In this document: in pieces, positions 23,534 to 32,997 of the stretch
Layout: each line of letters starts with the position of its first letter
How positions within the stretch are numbered: position 1 is the first letter of the stretch
Assembly: GCA_017936765.1 (NCBI GenBank)
Contig: JAGBEX010000023.1
Span: forward strand, 43,269 to 107,268
Direction of reading: 5' to 3'
Source: Clostridia bacterium
Lineage (GTDB): Bacteria > Bacillota > Clostridia > Christensenellales > Aristaeellaceae
DNA: 64,000 nucleotides
Position numbers and translations under genes: made by a program
Notes under the pieces: generated by a model
Told to the model about the DNA's origin: nothing
Seen by the model: only the letters and a program-made list of their open reading frames with translations
The model's database searches: none

Positions 23534-23666
23534 ACTTATGAAGCAAGATGTGAACACTTACACCTTTACTTAACAGCCTTGTTAAGAGAAAATGCTGTAA
23601 GGTAACACGTATCGAATGGGGGAGACCCATTCAGATAAAATGAGAGAAAAAGAGGAGGAAATTATC

Positions 23667-25862
23667 ATGAGGAAGATCCTTTCCTTGCTGCTGGTCGTGA
23701 TGATGACCATCACCATGTTCGGCGGCGCCATGGCGGAAGAGACCGTCAGCGCAGCTGACCTGCTCAAGCAGCTCCGCGAAGCCCAGGCTACCGTGAAGGA
23801 GACTGTGGAAGAAGTCGCGGAAGTCGTGGAAGAAGTTGTGGAGACCGTGGAAGAGGTTGTGGAGGCCGTTGAGGCTCCCGCCGAGGAAGCTGTGGAAGCT
23901 CCCGCCGAGGAACCCGCCGCTGCTACTGCTGCCACCGCTTATATCATGTTTGCCAATGCCGACTGGTCTGCCCAGTACTGGCAGGATGGCAACGAGTATG
24001 CTGGCGTGAAGGCCACCACCGTGGACGTGACCAAGCCCGGCAGCTACACCGTGGGCCTGGAGTTTGAAAACGAGTCCGCTGGCGTGGCCTTTGCTGCCCT
24101 GGGCCTGAAGGACGGCGAGAAGCTGTTCCCCGCCCACTACCTGAAGATCAACGAGATCCGCGTCAATGGCGAGGCCATCGAAGTGGACAAGGGCTACACC
24201 TCCTCCGACGATGGTGTGGAGACCCGCATGAACATCATGAACGAGTGGGTGGGCGAGCTGCCCGCTGACGCCCGTTCCTACGACGGCTATGTGGACGACG
24301 CCAACTGGATCATCGTGGACAAGGATGCCTTCGCTGCTGTGAAGAGCATCGAGATCGACTTTGACCTGATGAAGTACGGCCAGGACACCGCCTACATCAT
24401 GTATGCGGATGCCACCTGGGAGCGTCAGTATTGGCTGGACGGCAACGACTGGGGCGGCGTGACCGCTACCAACGCCACCGTGACCGGCCCTGGCGACTAC
24501 ACCGTTGGCCTGGACTTCACCACCACCGAGTATGGCAAGGCCCACGGCGTGGCCTTCACTGCTCTGGGCCTGAAGAAGGGCGAGAACGTGTTCCCCGGCA
24601 TGATGCTGAAGATCAACGAGATCCGCATCAACGGCGCTGCTGTTGAGATGACCAAGGGCTACACCTCCTCCGACGACGGTGTGGAAACCCGCATGAACGT
24701 GTGGAACGAGTGGGTGCCTGAGGTTCCCACCGATGCCTCCGTGCGTTCCTTCGACGGCTCTGTGGAAGGCGCTTCTGCTCAGATCGTTGACCGCGCTGTG
24801 TTCGACGGCGATGTGCTGACCTACGAGATCGACTTCACCCTGGTGCCCATCACCGACACCGCCTACATCATGTATGCTGATTCTGCCTGGGCCAACCAGT
24901 ACTGGCTGGACGGCACCGAGTATGCCGGTGTGACCGCCTCCAACGTGACCGTGGACGGCGCTGGCACCTACACCGTTGGCCTGACCTTCGATACCCCTGC
25001 TGCTGGCGTTGCCTTTGCTGCTGTGGGCATCAAGACTGGCGAGAAGACCTTCCCCGGCTACTTCATCGACGTGAAGGAGATCAAGGTGAACGGCGAAGCC
25101 ATCGAGATCGGCAAGGCCTACACCTCCTCCGACGACCAGGTGGAGACCCGCGCCAACGTGATGAACGAGTGGGTTTCCGAGCTGCCCAAGGATGCCCGCC
25201 GCGCTGATGCCAACCTGGAAGGCGCTGCCCCCATCATCGTCAGCAAGGACGACCTGGCTGAAGTGACCACCATCGAGATCACCTTCGACTACATCTACGG
25301 CGAACCCGCTGTGGAAGAAGGCGTTGCTCCCATGACCGAAGACGAGAAGGCCGCTGCCATCGCTGCTGATTACAACGCCTACTTCGGCTTCCAGACTGAG
25401 AACTACATCTTCCGCAATGCCTGGGATGACGCTTCCTATGGCAAGGACGTGGAAGGCGGCCTGTACTTCGGCCAGATGACTGGCTGGGACGGCGACGTGG
25501 CCGTGAACTACGGCGGCACCTATGCTGATGCTGCTGTGACCGCCAACGGCACCTACACCGTGAGCCTGACCACCGGCGACATGGCCTTCGGTCCCGATAC
25601 CTTCTTCCGTATGCTGTATGTCTCTACCGACATCCCCTCCAAGGCTGTGAAGGAAGAGGTCATCACCATTTCCGACGTGAAGGTGAAGTTCGCCAACGGC
25701 AAGACCCAGGATCTGACCTATGTCAACACCTCTGGCGACTATGCCAAGATCAGCCTGATCGACGAATACGACTCCAAGGTTCCCGGCGAGCTGGCCTACA
25801 CCATGCCCGCCGCCGGCGAAGCCATCACCGTGACCTTCACGGTGTCCGGCCTGGCCGACTAA
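23667..25862 (+). CDS. Secreted protein with three tandem about 150-aa repeats plus a related C-terminal domain
   Basis: A 731-aa extracellular protein. It has a signal peptide with AMA cleavage (MRKILSLLLVVMMTITMFGG), then an acidic Val/Glu-rich spacer (about 45-85), a heptad-like VEEVVETVEEVVEAVEAPAE run. Three repeats start near residues 90, 241 and 398. Each opens with TAYIM(F/Y)A and carries QYW(Q/L)DG, later TSSDD(G/Q)VETR and NEWV. A diverged fourth module (from about 568) holds AYFGFQTENYIFRNAWDD and may be a carbohydrate-binding beta-sandwich. No sorting signal or S-layer domain is visible. Placed upstream of sugar permeases and a GH5 enzyme, it may bind polysaccharide at the surface. 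The strong promoter suggests abundant expression. The family is not recognised. Confidence 0.8.
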   Translation: MRKILSLLLVVMMTITMFGGAMAEETVSAADLLKQLREAQATVKETVEEVAEVVEEVVETVEEVVEAVEAPAEEAVEAPAEEPAAATAATAYIMFANADWSAQYWQDGNEYAGVKATTVDVTKPGSYTVGLEFENESAGVAFAALGLKDGEKLFPAHYLKINEIRVNGEAIEVDKGYTSSDDGVETRMNIMNEWVGELPADARSYDGYVDDANWIIVDKDAFAAVKSIEIDFDLMKYGQDTAYIMYADATWERQYWLDGNDWGGVTATNATVTGPGDYTVGLDFTTTEYGKAHGVAFTALGLKKGENVFPGMMLKINEIRINGAAVEMTKGYTSSDDGVETRMNVWNEWVPEVPTDASVRSFDGSVEGASAQIVDRAVFDGDVLTYEIDFTLVPITDTAYIMYADSAWANQYWLDGTEYAGVTASNVTVDGAGTYTVGLTFDTPAAGVAFAAVGIKTGEKTFPGYFIDVKEIKVNGEAIEIGKAYTSSDDQVETRANVMNEWVSELPKDARRADANLEGAAPIIVSKDDLAEVTTIEITFDYIYGEPAVEEGVAPMTEDEKAAAIAADYNAYFGFQTENYIFRNAWDDASYGKDVEGGLYFGQMTGWDGDVAVNYGGTYADAAVTANGTYTVSLTTGDMAFGPDTFFRMLYVSTDIPSKAVKEEVITISDVKVKFANGKTQDLTYVNTSGDYAKISLIDEYDSKVPGELAYTMPAAGEAITVTFTVSGLAD

Positions 25863-25877
25863 TGTAAACCTTTTTCC

Positions 25878-25966
25878 CGGCGCGCTCCTGTCCCCTGGAT
25901 GGGAGCGCGCCGTGGATATACCCGGCCGATTCTGCTCTTTAGCGCCTTTTGCGGGGCGTTAAAGAG
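25878..25966 (+). terminator. Two hairpins between the repeat protein and the permease gene
   Basis: The first is an 11-bp perfect GC-rich stem (25878-25888 with 25902-25912). The second is a 12-bp stem with one G-T pair (CTCTTTAGCGCC at 25935-25946 with 25955-25966). Neither has a classical T-run. They probably end or attenuate transcription from the strong upstream promoter. Confidence 0.6.
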
Positions 25967-26013
25967 TTGAATTGGCTTAGGGGAAAAAACAACAATACTT
26001 TGGAGGTAATTGT

Positions 26014-27477
26014 ATGCAGGCAACTGCCTTCCCGACAAAAAAAGCTGCTGTCCAAAAGCCGAATCATCTCCTGCGCCTCAACCGCCTGCTGATCCTTTTC
26101 CTGGGTCTGATGGTGTTCCTGCCGCAGTTCAATCCCGGACGCATCAGCATGAAGATCAACGAGAATGCGTCCCTGTTCACCACCGCCATTTCTTATGATA
26201 CCCTCACCAACACCATGGGTCGTCCCCTGCGCATGGGCTGGGTGCTGCCCGAGCATTTCCATCTGCTGATGGGCGGCGCTGCGGTGATCCTGGTGGGCGT
26301 TCTGCTGTGCGCTGTGGGCGGCTGTATGTCCCTGGGCAACAACCGCATGAAGCGCTGCGCCATGCTCCTGCCCCTGGCGGGTTCTGTGGCCATGGCGGGC
26401 GGCCTGGTGATGATCAACCATGTGTACAACATCTTCATCAACCTGGAAAAGGCTGATAAGATCGAGCCGAACTTCCCCAACGGCATTTATGTTTATGCGG
26501 TGGTCACGGCGCTGCTTTTCATCACGGCGCTCATCGTGTGGCTGCGCCTGCCCAGGCAGGTGGAGGAAAAGATGGAAATGGAGGAGAAGTACCGCCTCTT
26601 CCTCATGTTCCTGCCCGTGCTGCTGCTGGCCTTCGTGTTCTGCTATCTGCCCATCTATGGCTGGCGCTTTGCCTTCTTTGATTACAAGATCGGCGATGCG
26701 CTGACCGCCGAGAACTTTGTGGGCATGAAGTGGTTCACCTACCTGTTTGAAAACGCTGCTACCCGCAACGACCTTCTGCGCGTGTTGCGCAACACGCTGA
26801 TCATGTCCGGCCTGGGCATTGCCACCAGCTGGTTCCCCATTGCCTTCGCCGTGCTGCTGGCCGAGGTGCGCTCCACCAAGTTCCAGCGCCTGGTGCAAAC
26901 GCTGACCACCATCCCCAACTTTATCTCCTGGGTGCTGGTGTACGCCATTGCCTTCGCCATCTTCTCCACCGATGGCTTCATCAACAGCTTCCTGCGCAAT
27001 GTGATGAACATTGCCGGTGCCAACACCGACTACCTGGCCAATGCCGACGGCACCTGGATCAAGATGCTGGCCTGGGGTACCTGGAAGGGTCTGGGCTGGA
27101 GCGCTATTGTGTACATTGCCGGTATTGCGGGCATTGACCAGCAGCTCTACGAGGCCGCCAAGGTGGACGGTGCCAACCGCTATCAGTGCATCTGGCACAT
27201 CACCATTCCCGGCCTGGTGCCCACCTACTGCGTCATGCTGCTGATGTCCATCGCGGGCATCCTGTCCAACGGCATGGATCAGTACCTGGTGTTCGAGAAC
27301 GCCCTGAACAAGGACGTGATCGAGGTGCTGGACCTGTATGTGTACAACATTGGCATCAAGCAGGGTCTGATCCCCATCTCCACGGTGGTGGGCGTGTTTA
27401 AGTCCGTCATTGGTGTCACGCTGCTCTTCGGTGCGAACGGCATCTCCAAGGCCATTCGCGGCGAGAGTATCATTTAA
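26014..27477 (+). CDS. Carbohydrate ABC transporter permease, LplB-like, with extended N-terminus
   Basis: A 487-aa inner-membrane subunit of a CUT1-family sugar importer. The conserved permease part (about 190-487) includes MLLAFVFCYLPIYGW, a run of membrane helices and the EAA loop YEAAKVDGANRYQCIWHITIPGL, which contacts the ATPase. LplB-type permeases are usually about 300 aa. Here about 190 residues are added in front with three or four membrane helices (LLILFLGLMVFLP, LLMGGAAVILVGVLLCAVGG, and more), an unusual extension. GGAGGT precedes ATG 26014. It forms an operon with the next permease (15 bases apart). No ATPase gene is present, as is common where one shared MsmK-type ATPase serves several importers. 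Confidence 0.9.
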   Translation: MQATAFPTKKAAVQKPNHLLRLNRLLILFLGLMVFLPQFNPGRISMKINENASLFTTAISYDTLTNTMGRPLRMGWVLPEHFHLLMGGAAVILVGVLLCAVGGCMSLGNNRMKRCAMLLPLAGSVAMAGGLVMINHVYNIFINLEKADKIEPNFPNGIYVYAVVTALLFITALIVWLRLPRQVEEKMEMEEKYRLFLMFLPVLLLAFVFCYLPIYGWRFAFFDYKIGDALTAENFVGMKWFTYLFENAATRNDLLRVLRNTLIMSGLGIATSWFPIAFAVLLAEVRSTKFQRLVQTLTTIPNFISWVLVYAIAFAIFSTDGFINSFLRNVMNIAGANTDYLANADGTWIKMLAWGTWKGLGWSAIVYIAGIAGIDQQLYEAAKVDGANRYQCIWHITIPGLVPTYCVMLLMSIAGILSNGMDQYLVFENALNKDVIEVLDLYVYNIGIKQGLIPISTVVGVFKSVIGVTLLFGANGISKAIRGESII

Positions 27478-27492
27478 GGGAGGGCGAGAGCA

Positions 27493-28410
27493 ATGAGCAA
27501 GAAAATCCGCAATCAGATCGCCCGCAAGCCCAGCGATTACATCTTTGACGCCTGCATCTACATCTTCTTCGGCCTGTTCACCCTGCTGTGCGTGTTCCCC
27601 TTCTACTACCTGTTTATCAACACCATTTCGGATAACGACAAGGTGGTTTCCGGCCTGGTGAACTTCTACCCCATTGGCTTCCACATCAATAACTACATCG
27701 CCCTGAAGGACGTGGCCGACCTGGGTTCCTCTGTGATCGTTACGGTGGCGCGTACCATCATCGGAACCGCGCTGATGGTGATCGTCTCTGCCTGGGCGGG
27801 CTACCTGGTCACCAAGCAGAAGATGTGGCGGCGCTCCCTGTGGTATCGTGCGCTGGTCATTACCATGTATTTCAACGCGGGTCTGATCCCCTGGTACATG
27901 AATATGCTGATGCTGGGTCTCACGGATAACTTCCTGGCCTACATCCTGCCGGGCATGATCGCGCCCTATAACATCATTCTGGTGAAGACCTACATCGAGA
28001 GCATTCCGGCCTCCCTGGAGGAATCTGCGGTCATCGACGGCGCCAACACGCCCACCGTGTTCCGCAAGATCATCCTGCCCCTGTCCGTGCCGATCCTGGC
28101 CACCATCGCCATCTTCGGTGCCGTGGGCAACTGGAACTCCTTCCAGGATTCCCTGCTGCTGATGAGCAACCGCCCCGATATGTACACCCTGCAGCACCGC
28201 CTGTATGTGTACCTCAACCAGTCCTCCAACCTGTCCGCCCTGGTCAGCGGCTCCGGCGGACTCAGCACCCAGGCCGCCCAAAACATGCTCTCCAGCAAGG
28301 TCATCAAGTACACCGTCTCCATGGTCACCATCATCCCCATCCTCCTCGTCTACCCCTTCATGCAGCGCTACTTCGTCAAAGGCATCATGCTCGGCGCTGT
28401 GAAGGGCTAA
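27493..28410 (+). CDS. Carbohydrate ABC transporter permease, YtcP/LplC-like
   Basis: A 305-aa second permease of the importer with six predicted membrane helices. Family features are the N-terminal DACIYIFFGLFTLLCVFPFYYL helix and the EAA loop LEESAVIDGANTPTVFRKIILPLSVP. It pairs with the LplB-like subunit upstream. The solute-binding protein lies 530 bases downstream, across a dense block of intergenic repeats that starts on the base after this gene's stop codon. Confidence 0.93.
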   Translation: MSKKIRNQIARKPSDYIFDACIYIFFGLFTLLCVFPFYYLFINTISDNDKVVSGLVNFYPIGFHINNYIALKDVADLGSSVIVTVARTIIGTALMVIVSAWAGYLVTKQKMWRRSLWYRALVITMYFNAGLIPWYMNMLMLGLTDNFLAYILPGMIAPYNIILVKTYIESIPASLEESAVIDGANTPTVFRKIILPLSVPILATIAIFGAVGNWNSFQDSLLLMSNRPDMYTLQHRLYVYLNQSSNLSALVSGSGGLSTQAAQNMLSSKVIKYTVSMVTIIPILLVYPFMQRYFVKGIMLGAVKG

Positions 28411-28930
28411 AGGGGCGTTGCCCCTTTAGAATCCCCACCAGAGGCGCTGCCTCTGGACTCCGCGAAGGGCCGTTCGGCCCTTTCGAAACCCATTCGGGGA
28501 GGCATTGCGATGCGGTCTTTGAGTGGGGGTCACGGCGCATAACGGATGCGCCGCGACGCGGGGAACGGAAGGCTGCGCCGCCGGTGGTGGAAGCAGCTTG
28601 GAGGTCCAATGAGGCACAGAGTTCAGACAGCTTCAGCTGTCTGAACGACAATGCCGAATTGACGGGAAGCAGCCAAAAGGCTCCCTCCCCGAGGGAGCTG
28701 TCAGCGCTTGCGCTGACTGAGGGAGTGGTTCTGCCACTTGCTTCAACACCTATCTTTTTTTCGCACCTGCGCAGCGGCTTCGCGTCGCGGCGCGACTGTA
28801 CTCGTGCCGTGACCCCTTCTCGAAGACCGCGGTGCTGGGTACCCCCGAATGGGATTCTTAAGGGACGAAGTCCCTTAAGCGGGGTGCAGGGGCAGCGCCC
28901 CTGCCCGCGTTTGATAGAAAAAACTGAAAG
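28411..28930 (+). repeat. 530-base intergenic mosaic of hairpin repeats
   Basis: No gene is present. From the stop codon onward it holds a string of three hairpins (AGGGGCGTTGCCCCT; CCAGAGGCGCTGCCTCTGG; GAAGGGCCGTTCGGCCCTT), then the TTTCGAAACCC block (to about 28492) and a GTCACGGCGCAT palindrome (28529-28557). These are followed by a 12-bp palindrome at 28621-28646, a CTCCCTCCCCGAGGGAG block (28678-28740), a second GTCGCGGCGC block (28788-28815), and two more hairpins (28853-28905) in front of the next gene's ribosome site. The same modules recur at five other places in the window. Confidence 0.85.
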
Positions 28931-28940
28931 GAGACTAACC

Positions 28941-30722
28941 ATGAAGAAAATCCTCTCTCTTGTGCTGGCGCTGATGCTGCTGGTGGGCGCTGTACCTGCC
29001 CTGGCAGAAGTGCCGTACTACGCTGTGACCAGCGATCTGTACGACTATTTCCCCCAGGATGGCGAGACCATCACCCTCACGGCTTACAGCCAGCTGGCCA
29101 ACTACTCCGGCATTCAGACCGGCTGGGGCGCCACCCTGCTGAAGGATCTGTTCAATGTGGAATTGAACATCGTTCCCGACATGGACGGAACCTATGAGAC
29201 CCGCATGTCCTCCGGCAACCTGGGCGACCTGGTGATCTGGGGTGCCAATGGCGCGGACTACAAGAACGCCATTGACAAGGACAAGTTGCTGGACTGGGAA
29301 GAAGACGACCTGGGTCCCACCTATGCGCCCTACATCTTCGAGAACTACGGCGCTGCTCTGAACTCCAACCGTGACATCTCCGGCACCGGCAAGGTGTACG
29401 GCATTGGCATGGACGTTGCCCTGCAGGAAGGCTCCCACAAGTCCTTCATGTACTCCTGGGATCTGCGCTGGGATCTGTACAAGGAGCTGGGCTATCCCGA
29501 GATCAAGGATCTGGACGACCTGATCGAGGTCTTCAAGCAGATGAAGGAGATCTGCCCCACGGACGAGCTGGGCAACGAGACCTACGCTGCCTCCCTCTGG
29601 CCTGACTGGGACGGCAACATGGTGATGTACGTCAAGGCTCTGGCCACCGCCTACTATGGCTATGACGAGCTGGGCCTGGGTCACTACGATCCCAAGACCG
29701 GCAACTACATCGACTGCCTGGCCGAGGACGATCCCGCCGTGGCCGGCGACAGCCCCTATATCGAAATGCTGAAGTTCTTCAACAAGCTCTATCGCGCCGG
29801 TCTGCTGGATCCCAACTCCATGACTCAGACCTACGACGAAATGGCGCAGAAGGTCAAGAACGGCGGCGTGTTCTGGGGCATCTTCAACTATGCTTCCTCC
29901 ATGGTGTACAACACAGAGAACCACCTGAACGACGGCAAGATGATGTATGCCCGCGTGCCCGATGAGGCTTGCCCCATCGTGTACGGCCTGTCTAACATCG
30001 GTGGCAACCGCGTGTGGACCATCGGCGCTGATACCGAGTATCCCGAGCTGTGCCTGGCCATCATGGACTTCCTGGCCACCCCCGAAGGCTCCCTCACCAT
30101 GTGGTATGGCCCCCGCGGTCTCATGTGGGACTACAACGAGGATGGCGGCCTGTACTTCACCGAGCTGGGCAAGACCTGCAACATGGACTCCAAGCATGAC
30201 CTGAGCGGCGTGGAATGGACTTCCCCCTACACCGGCAAGACCTACACCCTCTCCGGTAACTTCAACGATGGCTGCATCCAGATCAACAACACCACCCTGG
30301 CCCGCGATATGCTGGCCCCCGACTCCAAGCTGGGCGAGGCCTTCAACAAGGACACCTGGGTGTCCGAGCAGACTGCCTCCAGCTATGCCATCCAGGAAGA
30401 CTGGCGCAACTGGTCCGGCGTGTCCCTGGTCGATCCCTACTTCGAGAAGGTGAACAACTACGCCGTTATGCCCGACCTGCCCTATTCCGAGTCCGTCCGC
30501 GACGACACTCTGGAAGTGAAGTGGGGCCAGGTGACCAAGTCCATCACCACCAACAGCTGGCGCGCCATTTACGCCAAGGCTGATGGCGAGTTCGATATGC
30601 ACATCCGCAATATGCGCACCCAGTGCCAGAACTATGGCTATGAGGAGTGCGTGGAATGGTCCCGCGGCGAGGCGGCCACCAAGTGGCAGCTGCAGCAGGA
30701 GCAGGCGGCTCTGTCCAAGTAA
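28941..30722 (+). CDS. Extracellular solute-binding protein of the sugar ABC importer
   Basis: A 593-aa LplA/CUT1-type binding protein. The signal peptide MKKILSLVLALMLLVGAVPA ends in ALA-E, a signal peptidase I site; the usual lipobox Cys is absent, so membrane attachment is not evident. The mature part has the large two-lobe binding fold (LKDLFNVELNIVPD near the start, aromatic-rich NYASSMVYN and WTIGADTEYPELCLAIMDFLATPEG in the C-lobe). The length is typical for oligosaccharide-binding members of 500-600 aa. ATG 28941 follows AAAGGAG. With the two permeases upstream and the GH5 enzyme downstream it suggests import of beta-glucan oligosaccharides. Confidence 0.92.
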   Translation: MKKILSLVLALMLLVGAVPALAEVPYYAVTSDLYDYFPQDGETITLTAYSQLANYSGIQTGWGATLLKDLFNVELNIVPDMDGTYETRMSSGNLGDLVIWGANGADYKNAIDKDKLLDWEEDDLGPTYAPYIFENYGAALNSNRDISGTGKVYGIGMDVALQEGSHKSFMYSWDLRWDLYKELGYPEIKDLDDLIEVFKQMKEICPTDELGNETYAASLWPDWDGNMVMYVKALATAYYGYDELGLGHYDPKTGNYIDCLAEDDPAVAGDSPYIEMLKFFNKLYRAGLLDPNSMTQTYDEMAQKVKNGGVFWGIFNYASSMVYNTENHLNDGKMMYARVPDEACPIVYGLSNIGGNRVWTIGADTEYPELCLAIMDFLATPEGSLTMWYGPRGLMWDYNEDGGLYFTELGKTCNMDSKHDLSGVEWTSPYTGKTYTLSGNFNDGCIQINNTTLARDMLAPDSKLGEAFNKDTWVSEQTASSYAIQEDWRNWSGVSLVDPYFEKVNNYAVMPDLPYSESVRDDTLEVKWGQVTKSITTNSWRAIYAKADGEFDMHIRNMRTQCQNYGYEECVEWSRGEAATKWQLQQEQAALSK

Positions 30723-30738
30723 ATCCAACATGGTAACC

Positions 30739-30770
30739 AAGGGGAAGGGTCATGCGGCTCTTCCCCTTTT
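30739..30770 (+). terminator. Terminator or attenuator between the binding protein and GH5 genes
   Basis: A 9-bp stem (AAGGGGAAG / CTTCCCCTT) with a 12-base loop and TTTT, ending just before the AGGAGG of the GH5 gene. It could lower GH5 expression relative to the binding protein. Confidence 0.72.
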
Positions 30771-30783
30771 CAGGAGGATCAGT

Positions 30784-32997
30784 ATGAAAAAGTTCCTGGC
30801 GCTGCTTGTGGCGCTCTGCCTGCTGCCTGTTTTCTCCCTGGCGGAGGAAACCACCTATGCCATGCCTTTCCGTGACCTGACAGCCGCGGAGATCACCCGG
30901 GAAATGGGTACCGGCTGGAACCTGGGCAACACCATGGACGGCCACAGCGGCTTTACCCCTGGCGAAACCGTGTGGCAGCCCACCATCACCACCCAGAAGC
31001 TGGTCAACGCTGTGCATGATGCGGGCTTCTCCACCATGCGCCTGCCGGTGACCTGGGGTACCATGATCGACGACGCCAATGGCTACAAGATCGACGAAGC
31101 CTGGCTCTCCCGCGTGCAGGATATTGCGGACTACGCCGCCAAGCAGGATATGTACGTGATCATCAACCTGCACCACGATGGCGCGGAGCAAACCGGCTGG
31201 CTGCGCATTGCCTACGAGGGCGAGCAGCTGGAGGAAGTCAAGCGCAAGTTCGCCGCCGTGTGGCAGCAGATCGCCGAGACCTTCCGGGACTACGACGAGC
31301 ATATCATCTTCGAGGCCATGAACGAGGTCTGCGGCGATGATCCCTCCCAGGCGGGGTACATCAAGGATTTCCGCACCATCGAGGCGCTGAACCAGATCTT
31401 TGTGGACACGGTGCGTGCCACCGGCGGCAACAACGCCCAGCGCTGGCTCAGCGTTGTGCCGCGCTACACCAACATCCAGAACGTGCTGAACGCCAACTAT
31501 GGCTTCACCCTGCCCAAGGATCCGGCGGGTCACATCATGCTGTCTGTGCATGATTACGACTTCGCCTTCGGTATCCAGGCCAACATGAATGCTACCCTGT
31601 GGAACCAGGAAAAGGCCATGAACCTCAGCAAGCTGATGGAAAAGCTGAAGGCCGCCTTTGTGGACAAAGGTGTGCCGGTGGTGCTGGGTGAATACGGCGC
31701 GGTGAACAAGAACAACATCGGCAACCGCGTCTATTACTACGAGGCCATGAACCGCATGGCGCAGCTGAACGGCATTGTGCCTGTGTGCTGGGACATCGGC
31801 TGGTACGATCTTAACCAGGATCCGGACTACACCTTCTCCCTGTTTGACCGCGCCACCGGCAAGCAGCTTTTCCCGGAGATCATCCAGGGTGTGCTGCGGG
31901 GCTATTACAACCCCATTTCCGGCAACCTGCGCAGGAATATGCTGAAGATCGAGCATAGTAAGGGCAATGTGGCGCCCGCCTTTGAGCGCTACACCAAGGT
32001 GGAACTTGCCGCCCCCATGATGAACCTGCAAAGCGGCGCTTACGCCAGCTTAGCACCCACCGTGGAGCCTGCGGACATCCAGGACACCCTGCTGTACTCA
32101 ACCACCAACGCGGACATCGTGACCGTGAGCAAGGACGGCGTGCTGCATGGCAAGGCCCAGGGGTCTGCCCAGGTGACGGTGCGCTCCGCCAACGGCGACG
32201 TGCAGGACAGCATCGTTGTGGTGGTGGGCAAGGCCACGGTGGAGCAGCCTGCGAGCAGCCTGGCCATCACCTCCACGGCTGACAAGCTGGAGGTGGGCGG
32301 CACCGCCAAGCTGACCATCGCTGCAGAGCCTGCGGACCACACAGACAGCATCTACTTCGTCTCCAGCGATCCTGCGGTAGTCACGGTGAACAGCATTGGC
32401 AAGCTGGTGGCCGTGGCGGATGGCGTGGCCACGGTGAAGGCCGTAACGGCCAGCGGCACCGCGGCGGAGGTGAGCATCACCGTGGGTAACGGCGAGGCTG
32501 AAGCGGTGGTCGCGGAGGAAAAGACGCCCCTGAAGCTGGGCATCGGCGTGTATTACAACGATGCCGCCCACAACTACTACAAGAACGAGACCAGCCCCAC
32601 CATCGAGGTCTCCGGCGATGGCACCTATACCCTGACCTACGACGCCATCAACGATTCCACCACCGAGGCCAAGGCCGCGGGCGTGCTGAGCCTGAACGGC
32701 GCGGGCGCTATCTACATCTACGACGTAGAGGGCAACACCAAGGCGCTGGCCAGCTGCGACATCCACTACGACGAGATCCTGCTGGACGGCGTGGCCATGA
32801 CCCTGAGCGACCATGCGCCCAAGTCTGCCCTGAAGACCAGCGGCAAGCTGGACACCAACGACCCCATCAACGCCTGGGACGGCTCCGTGACCCCCGATGT
32901 AGAAGCCAGCCCCGACAAGGTGATCACCTTCCTGAACAACCCTAAGCCCCGAACCATCTCCATCACCTTCACCCTGTCCAACTGGCAATACAAGTGA
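30784..32997 (+). CDS. Secreted GH5 endoglucanase with two bacterial Ig-like (Big2) domains
   Basis: A 737-aa extracellular glycoside hydrolase. After a signal peptide (cleavage near SLA-EE, residue 20) comes a GH5 catalytic domain (about 30-375): MGTGWNLGNTMD, MRLPVTWG, INLHHDG, EAMNEV with acid/base Glu181, SVHDYDF, and VVLGEYGA with nucleophile Glu303. Family members cleave beta-1,4-glucan or related polysaccharides. Two Big2-like Ig domains (about 412-482 and 490-565, with DG-L-A-G-A-VTV patterns) and a C-terminal module (about 585-737) of unknown type follow. There is no dockerin or anchor. It completes the glycan cluster and is followed one base later by a hairpin repeat string. Confidence 0.94.
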   Translation: MKKFLALLVALCLLPVFSLAEETTYAMPFRDLTAAEITREMGTGWNLGNTMDGHSGFTPGETVWQPTITTQKLVNAVHDAGFSTMRLPVTWGTMIDDANGYKIDEAWLSRVQDIADYAAKQDMYVIINLHHDGAEQTGWLRIAYEGEQLEEVKRKFAAVWQQIAETFRDYDEHIIFEAMNEVCGDDPSQAGYIKDFRTIEALNQIFVDTVRATGGNNAQRWLSVVPRYTNIQNVLNANYGFTLPKDPAGHIMLSVHDYDFAFGIQANMNATLWNQEKAMNLSKLMEKLKAAFVDKGVPVVLGEYGAVNKNNIGNRVYYYEAMNRMAQLNGIVPVCWDIGWYDLNQDPDYTFSLFDRATGKQLFPEIIQGVLRGYYNPISGNLRRNMLKIEHSKGNVAPAFERYTKVELAAPMMNLQSGAYASLAPTVEPADIQDTLLYSTTNADIVTVSKDGVLHGKAQGSAQVTVRSANGDVQDSIVVVVGKATVEQPASSLAITSTADKLEVGGTAKLTIAAEPADHTDSIYFVSSDPAVVTVNSIGKLVAVADGVATVKAVTASGTAAEVSITVGNGEAEAVVAEEKTPLKLGIGVYYNDAAHNYYKNETSPTIEVSGDGTYTLTYDAINDSTTEAKAAGVLSLNGAGAIYIYDVEGNTKALASCDIHYDEILLDGVAMTLSDHAPKSALKTSGKLDTNDPINAWDGSVTPDVEASPDKVITFLNNPKPRTISITFTLSNWQYK

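Noticed and set aside
23540..23666. A riboswitch in the leader of the secreted repeat protein
   Set aside because: Two short hairpins are present but no conserved core of a class I know, so only structured leader is claimed.
25939..30740. Long minus-strand frames opposite the permease and binding-protein genes
   Set aside because: The same codon-bias shadow effect; the plus-strand proteins have clear families and ribosome sites, the opposite frames have none.
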